Source of the DNA: Bacteroidia bacterium
GTDB taxonomy: Bacteria > Bacteroidota > Bacteroidia > Flavobacteriales > Flavobacteriaceae
Direction: 5' to 3'
DNA: 9,395 nucleotides
NCBI GenBank assembly: GCA_018679315.1
Contig: JAHHLF010000191.1
Coordinates: 1-9,395 of the forward strand
How positions within the stretch are numbered: position 1 is the first letter of the stretch; every line of letters begins with the position of its first letter. The notes under the pieces are model-generated. The model saw only the letters and a list, made by a program, of their open reading frames with translations. It did not search any database and was not told the DNA's origin. Of the stretch, positions 6,693 through 9,395 are shown piece after piece. The position numbers were made by a program, and so were the translations under genes.

Positions 6693-7668
6693 TATTATTC
6701 TGCAACCGCTTATTAATAATATCGATCGAAATATTAAGCTTTACTTCAGTACCAAGGTCAAGATCTTGCTTGGACTCAAAAAGCAAGTATTGATTTTCAG
6801 CCTCTCCTTTATACAAGAAATGACTTCCCATGGGATATTTTTTGATAACAACTGCAGAAATACCTGAGGTATGAGCAAGCGTGAACTCATGCGCATATAC
6901 AATGATACGTCTCTTAGTATTTGCATAGGATTTGATCACTTCAATAGAGACTTTGTTCGCCTCCCCAAAAAGAGATGCTATATAAAGATCCTTGGGCTTA
7001 TCATATAGCTCTAAGATAGGTTGATGTGCCAATAAGGTACCATCTTTAATGACAAGTCCAGAATCGGCGAATGGTAGTACATCATTGGAGTCATGAGTAG
7101 CTGTTAAACAAGTAATGCCTTCCGTTTTCAGGTAGTCATAGAGATTACGACGTAAATAACTTTTTCTGAAATTATCTATATGACTAAAAGGTTCATCAAG
7201 TAATAAAAGCTGAGGTTTTTGCGCCAATACCTTGGCGAGCCCTACACGTTGCTGTTGGCCGACGCTAAGATTTTTCACCTTAGTTCCGGCAAACTCCACC
7301 ATATCAATAACATAGAGTAATTCCCGAACACGCTTTTCCAGTTTTTTGGGAGAGGCAGAAGATAAGTATGAACTAATATTCTCGGCTACGGAAGTGAAGG
7401 GCATTAGGTCAAATTCCTGGGACATGTATTTGACACCTTGTTTACCAGGCACAAGAATTTGATCCGGACCTTTGATCTGCTCGCCATTCCAGAATATTTC
7501 ACCCTGACTGGGTTGAAGCGAACCATAAATGATCTTTAGCAAGGTGCTTTTACCACAACCACTTTCCCCCATCACTGCTAAATGTTCGCCCTGACCTAAT
7601 TGAAAGTTTATACCTTCCAAAACAGGTGTACGATCATATGCAAAGGAGACTTCTTTTACTTCTAACAC
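6661..7668 (-). CDS. ABC transporter ATP-binding protein with C-terminal TOBE-like domain, no permease nearby
   Basis: A 335-residue ABC ATPase. All nucleotide-binding motifs are present: Walker A GESGCGKST (34-42), Q-loop Gln84, signature LSVGQQQR (134-141), Walker B LLLLDEP (154-160) and switch His192 in THD. The signature has Val where LSGGQ is usual. After about residue 235 (ELYDKPKDLYIASLFGEAN precedes it), a beta-rich TOBE-like domain resembles the PotA/FbpC/MalK group of importer ATPases, followed by an Asn/Gly/Ser/Thr-rich tail (324-335). No permease or binding protein is next to it, so the substrate is unknown; an importer role is inferred only from architecture. The start is GTG at 7668, with an AAGGAG Shine-Dalgarno 4 bases upstream and no in-frame ATG before an upstream stop. 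The 3' end overlaps arfB. Confidence 0.9.
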   Translation of the reverse strand: MLEVKEVSFAYDRTPVLEGINFQLGQGEHLAVMGESGCGKSTLLKIIYGSLQPSQGEIFWNGEQIKGPDQILVPGKQGVKYMSQEFDLMPFTSVAENISSYLSSASPKKLEKRVRELLYVIDMVEFAGTKVKNLSVGQQQRVGLAKVLAQKPQLLLLDEPFSHIDNFRKSYLRRNLYDYLKTEGITCLTATHDSNDVLPFADSGLVIKDGTLLAHQPILELYDKPKDLYIASLFGEANKVSIEVIKSYANTKRRIIVYAHEFTLAHTSGISAVVIKKYPMGSHFLYKGEAENQYLLFESKQDLDLGTEVKLNISIDIINKRLQNNNGTNGSGTNS

Positions 7669-7837
7669 AATACTCCTTTTAATTAATGCTAACTAGGCTG
7701 TCGTTTTGGTTTCTTTGAAGATGGTATTTTTGTGGCTAGCTTCAACTCCTTTGAATTTGAAGAGCGCTAAATGTACTATAAATTAGGCGATTATCCTTAT
7801 TTGTCGGCTCAATTGCAAATGAAGGCGATAAGTGGAA
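7669..7837. other. asd-ABC ATPase intergenic region
   Basis: This 169-base gap lies between the asd stop and the ABC gene start. It holds the Shine-Dalgarno site, an inverted repeat CTTCAA-N11-TTGAAG (7740-7745 / 7757-7762), and on the plus strand a TATTTTTG (7725-7732) that matches the TAnnTTTG -7 box, with TTTG 16 bases upstream (7705-7708). That promoter would point into antisense of asd. I see no intrinsic terminator after asd and no convincing minus-strand promoter for the ABC gene, so asd-ABC-arfB may be one transcript. Confidence 0.4.
7673..7680 (-). promoter_or_regulatory. Strong Shine-Dalgarno site for the ABC ATPase GTG start
   Basis: On the minus strand AAAAGGAG ends 4 bases before the GTG at 7668. 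It supports that GTG as the start despite the absence of an ATG. A TTG two bases upstream is in another frame. Good Shine-Dalgarno sites are uncommon in Bacteroidota, and the other starts in this window lack one. Confidence 0.7.
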
Positions 7838-8827
7838 TTACGCCAGGTTTTTGGCTAATAGATATTCAGCGATTTGAATTGCATTGGTGGCAGCCCCTTT
7901 CCGTAAGTTATCCGCTACGATCCACAAGTTCAAAGTGTTGCGCTGTGTCTCATCCCTACGAATCCGACCGACAAATACATCATCTTTTTCATGCGCATCT
8001 ATGGGCATGGGGTAGCGATTGTTTTTTGGGTCATCAACTACGGTTACTCCAGCTGTCTGCTCCAGAATATGTCGGACTTCCTTAAGATCAAAATCCTTAT
8101 AAAATTCGATATTCACAGCTTCTGAATGACCTCCCGCAGTGGGTATGCGCACTGCAGTAGCAGAAACAGAAAAGGTACGATCATCCAAGATTTTTTGAGG
8201 CTCTCTGGCAAGTTTCATTTCTTCCTTAGTATATCCATTATCCATAAACACATCACAATGGGGCAGTGCATTTTTATGTATGGGATGCGGATAAGCCATC
8301 TCCCCATCAATGCCAGCCAATTCATTTTCTAATTGTTGCACCGCTTTGCTGCCTGTCCCGGAAACAGATTGATAAGTAGAAATAACAATTCGCTTAAGCT
8401 GGTATTTTAGATGGAGTGGTGATAAGACCATAACGAGCTGAATAGTAGAGCAATTTGGATTTGCAATGATCTTGTCATTAGGCGTCAATGCATGGGCATT
8501 TATTTCAGGGACGACGAGCTTTTTAGTCGGGTCCATCCGCCATGCAGAAGAATTATCGATAACCGTTGTACCTGCTGAGGCAAAATGCGGAGCCCATTCT
8601 TTAGATGTATCCCCACCAGCAGAAAATAAAGCGATATCCGGTTTTGCCGCAATGGCCTCTTTCATTCCAATAACTGCATAATTCTTGTCCTGGTACTGGA
8701 TCTGTTTTCCAACAGAACGTTCAGAGGCAACAAGCAATAGCTCGGATATGGGGAAATCACGTTCACCCAACACCTTAAGCATCATTTGCCCTACTAATCC
8801 GGTAGCTCCAACAACTGCAACTCTCAT
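7838..8827 (-). CDS. asd: Aspartate-semialdehyde dehydrogenase
   Basis: This NADPH enzyme reduces aspartyl phosphate to aspartate semialdehyde, the branch point for lysine/diaminopimelate, threonine and methionine. The protein has 329 residues, usual for the bacterial family. The NADP-binding loop is GATGLVG (7-13). The catalytic cysteine is Cys126 in NPNCSTIQ, with Gln153 in STYQSVSGTG, and Arg227 and His234 in RIPTAGGHSE as the substrate-binding and general-base residues. Arg97 in SSAWRMD fits the phosphate-binding arginine. The start at 8827 gives the expected MRVAVVGATG. A flavobacterial-type promoter lies just upstream, so the gene starts its own transcript after the mscL terminator. The ABC ATPase and arfB follow on the same strand. 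Confidence 0.97.
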   Translation of the reverse strand: MRVAVVGATGLVGQMMLKVLGERDFPISELLLVASERSVGKQIQYQDKNYAVIGMKEAIAAKPDIALFSAGGDTSKEWAPHFASAGTTVIDNSSAWRMDPTKKLVVPEINAHALTPNDKIIANPNCSTIQLVMVLSPLHLKYQLKRIVISTYQSVSGTGSKAVQQLENELAGIDGEMAYPHPIHKNALPHCDVFMDNGYTKEEMKLAREPQKILDDRTFSVSATAVRIPTAGGHSEAVNIEFYKDFDLKEVRHILEQTAGVTVVDDPKNNRYPMPIDAHEKDDVFVGRIRRDETQRNTLNLWIVADNLRKGAATNAIQIAEYLLAKNLA

Positions 8828-8846
8828 TTACCTATTATTCAAGCCA

Positions 8847-8877
8847 CAAATGTAATTCAGGGACTATCCTTGTACAA
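8847..8877 (-). promoter_or_regulatory. Flavobacterial-type promoter for asd
   Basis: Read on the minus strand, TTG (8875-8877) and TACATTTG (8847-8854) are separated by exactly 20 bases. This fits the TTG / TAnnTTTG consensus described for Flavobacterium and Bacteroides sigma-ABfr promoters. Transcription would begin about 15 bases before the asd ATG, giving a short leader. The -7 box is a perfect match and the position is right between the mscL terminator and asd. Confidence 0.7.
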
Positions 8878-8914
8878 GCTCTTTCAGATATAATTAAGGG
8901 AAAGATTCAGGACT

Positions 8915-8955
8915 AAAAAGAAGACCGCCACTTACCAGAATCGGTAAATGGCGGT
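8915..8955 (-). terminator. Intrinsic terminator of mscL
   Basis: Two 13-base arms (8924-8936 and 8943-8955) enclose a 6-base loop. The one imperfect position is a C-A mismatch in plus-strand RNA but a G-U pair in minus-strand RNA, and a T-rich tail (CTTCTTTTT, 8923-8915) follows the stem only on the minus strand. Both details show that it terminates minus-strand transcription, after mscL and before the asd promoter. Confidence 0.88.
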
Positions 8956-8971
8956 TTAGATTTACTTATGC

Positions 8972-8994
8972 AGTATAGCGGTGAACCGAATACT
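8972..8994 (-). repeat. Small second hairpin just after mscL
   Basis: AGTAT (8972-8976) pairs with ATACT (8990-8994), and CGG (8979-8981) with CCG (8986-8988) around a TGAA loop, with a small internal loop between. It lies in the mscL 3' untranslated region ahead of the terminator and has no U tract. It may stabilise the mRNA end; the stem is weak and could be chance. Confidence 0.35.
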
Positions 8995-9003
8995 TACAAT
9001 TCT

Positions 9004-9395
9004 TTATTGTCTCTTCAAAAGATCCCTGATCTCTCCTAATAAATCTTCTTGAGATGGACCAGCGGGGGCTTCAGGTTCTGCAGGTTTCTTTGTTTTGTTG
9101 TATGCCTTGACTATCAAGAACATAACAAAACCTACAATGAGTAAATTGACAATGGTATTAACCCATGATCCCCAGCGGATGGCATTCTCGGCCACATATC
9201 CTTCTTCTCCCGCTACGCCGGAAGTTTCAGTAAGGATATACCTGAGGTTTGCAAAATCAGTACCACCTAGGAATTCACCAACGACGGGCATAACGATGTC
9301 TGCCACAAATCCATTGATGACAAGTCCGAGGGCACCTGCCATGATCACAGCCACTGCGAAATCAATCACATTACCTGTCATGATAAAATCTTTGA
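9004..9395 (-). CDS. mscL: Large-conductance mechanosensitive channel MscL, 5' end outside window
   Basis: A homopentameric inner-membrane channel that opens under membrane tension to release solutes during osmotic down-shock. The frame stays open to the window edge, giving KDFI before the ATG at 9381, exactly where MscL has its N-terminal amphipathic helix (E. coli: FKEFLMRGN), so the ATG at 9381 is internal and only a few residues are missing. TM1 spans GNVIDFAVAVIMAGALGLVI and onward to VADIVMPVVG. A periplasmic loop carries GGTDFANLRYIL and a Gly/Glu-rich stretch, then TM2 (NTIVNLLIVGFVMFLIVKAY). The C-terminus is a Pro/Ala linker plus the helix QEDLLGEIRDLLKRQ, which forms the cytoplasmic bundle. 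It ends at its own terminator. Confidence 0.95.
   Translation of the reverse strand, partial: KDFIMTGNVIDFAVAVIMAGALGLVINGFVADIVMPVVGEFLGGTDFANLRYILTETSGVAGEEGYVAENAIRWGSWVNTIVNLLIVGFVMFLIVKAYNKTKKPAEPEAPAGPSQEDLLGEIRDLLKRQ

Noticed and set aside
6544..6867. Plus-strand 107-residue open frame
   Set aside because: It is antisense to arfB and the ABC gene, both with clear conserved motifs, and has no family features.
7695..7785. Minus-strand frames in the asd-ABC gap that look protein-like (Lys-rich, ending KETKTTA or KRQPS)
   Set aside because: Both are under 35 codons, have stops on both sides and no ATG or GTG start; the Shine-Dalgarno-like AAAGGAG before a TTG is only one base away. Chance open frames are more likely.
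7771..8085. Plus-strand 104-residue open frame starting in the asd-ABC gap
   Set aside because: All but the first 22 or so codons are antisense to asd, whose sequence is fully conserved; the translation shows no recognisable family features.
9379..9381. ATG 9381 as the start of mscL
   Set aside because: Upstream in-frame residues KDFI to the window edge match the conserved MscL N-terminal helix.
1..9395. Mobile elements, CRISPR arrays, tRNA or rRNA genes, phage or defence genes
   Set aside because: No transposase, integrase, direct-repeat array, tRNA-like fold or defence-family motif was found; nearly all DNA is occupied by conserved housekeeping genes.

Overview
The window reads as a core chromosomal segment from a member of the Bacteroidota, most likely a Flavobacteriaceae-type bacterium. 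The protein sequences fit that group: the bL32 start and its cysteine-free centre, the biotinyl motif EAMKLFN in AccB, the FabH motif DIQAACSNFLYG and the MscL stretch KDFIMTGNV. Most start codons have no Shine-Dalgarno sequence, and one promoter matches the flavobacterial TTG / TAnnTTTG pattern. I see no mobile element, phage gene, CRISPR array, tRNA or rRNA.

Plus strand, left half (1-6263): the 3' part of a DUF177/YceD gene and rpmF (ribosomal protein bL32) end at a clear intrinsic terminator. A 160-base gap follows, carrying A/T tracts phased at about 10.5 bp and an inverted repeat. Then come fabH (ketoacyl-ACP synthase III), accB (biotin carboxyl carrier protein) and accC (biotin carboxylase). 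Two further genes continue in the same direction with gaps of 20-24 bases: a DAO-family FAD oxidoreductase and a GntP-family transporter. fabH, accB and accC together make malonyl-CoA (with AccA/AccD encoded elsewhere) and carry out the first condensation of fatty acid synthesis. The last two genes may be read-through passengers or a small uptake-and-oxidation pair.

Minus strand, right half (6279-9395): in transcription order, mscL (mechanosensitive channel, 5' end outside the window) ends at a strong terminator. asd (aspartate-semialdehyde dehydrogenase) has its own promoter. An ABC ATPase with no permease beside it follows, with a GTG start and an unusually good Shine-Dalgarno sequence. Last is arfB, a GGQ ribosome-rescue hydrolase whose start lies inside the end of the ABC gene. 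arfB and gntP converge with 15 bases between their stop codons.

No wholly new system is evident. The best signals for follow-up are the helically phased A/T tracts upstream of fabH, the hairpin and small ORF between accB and accC, the oxidoreductase/GntP pair attached to the acc genes, and the orphan ABC ATPase that overlaps arfB.
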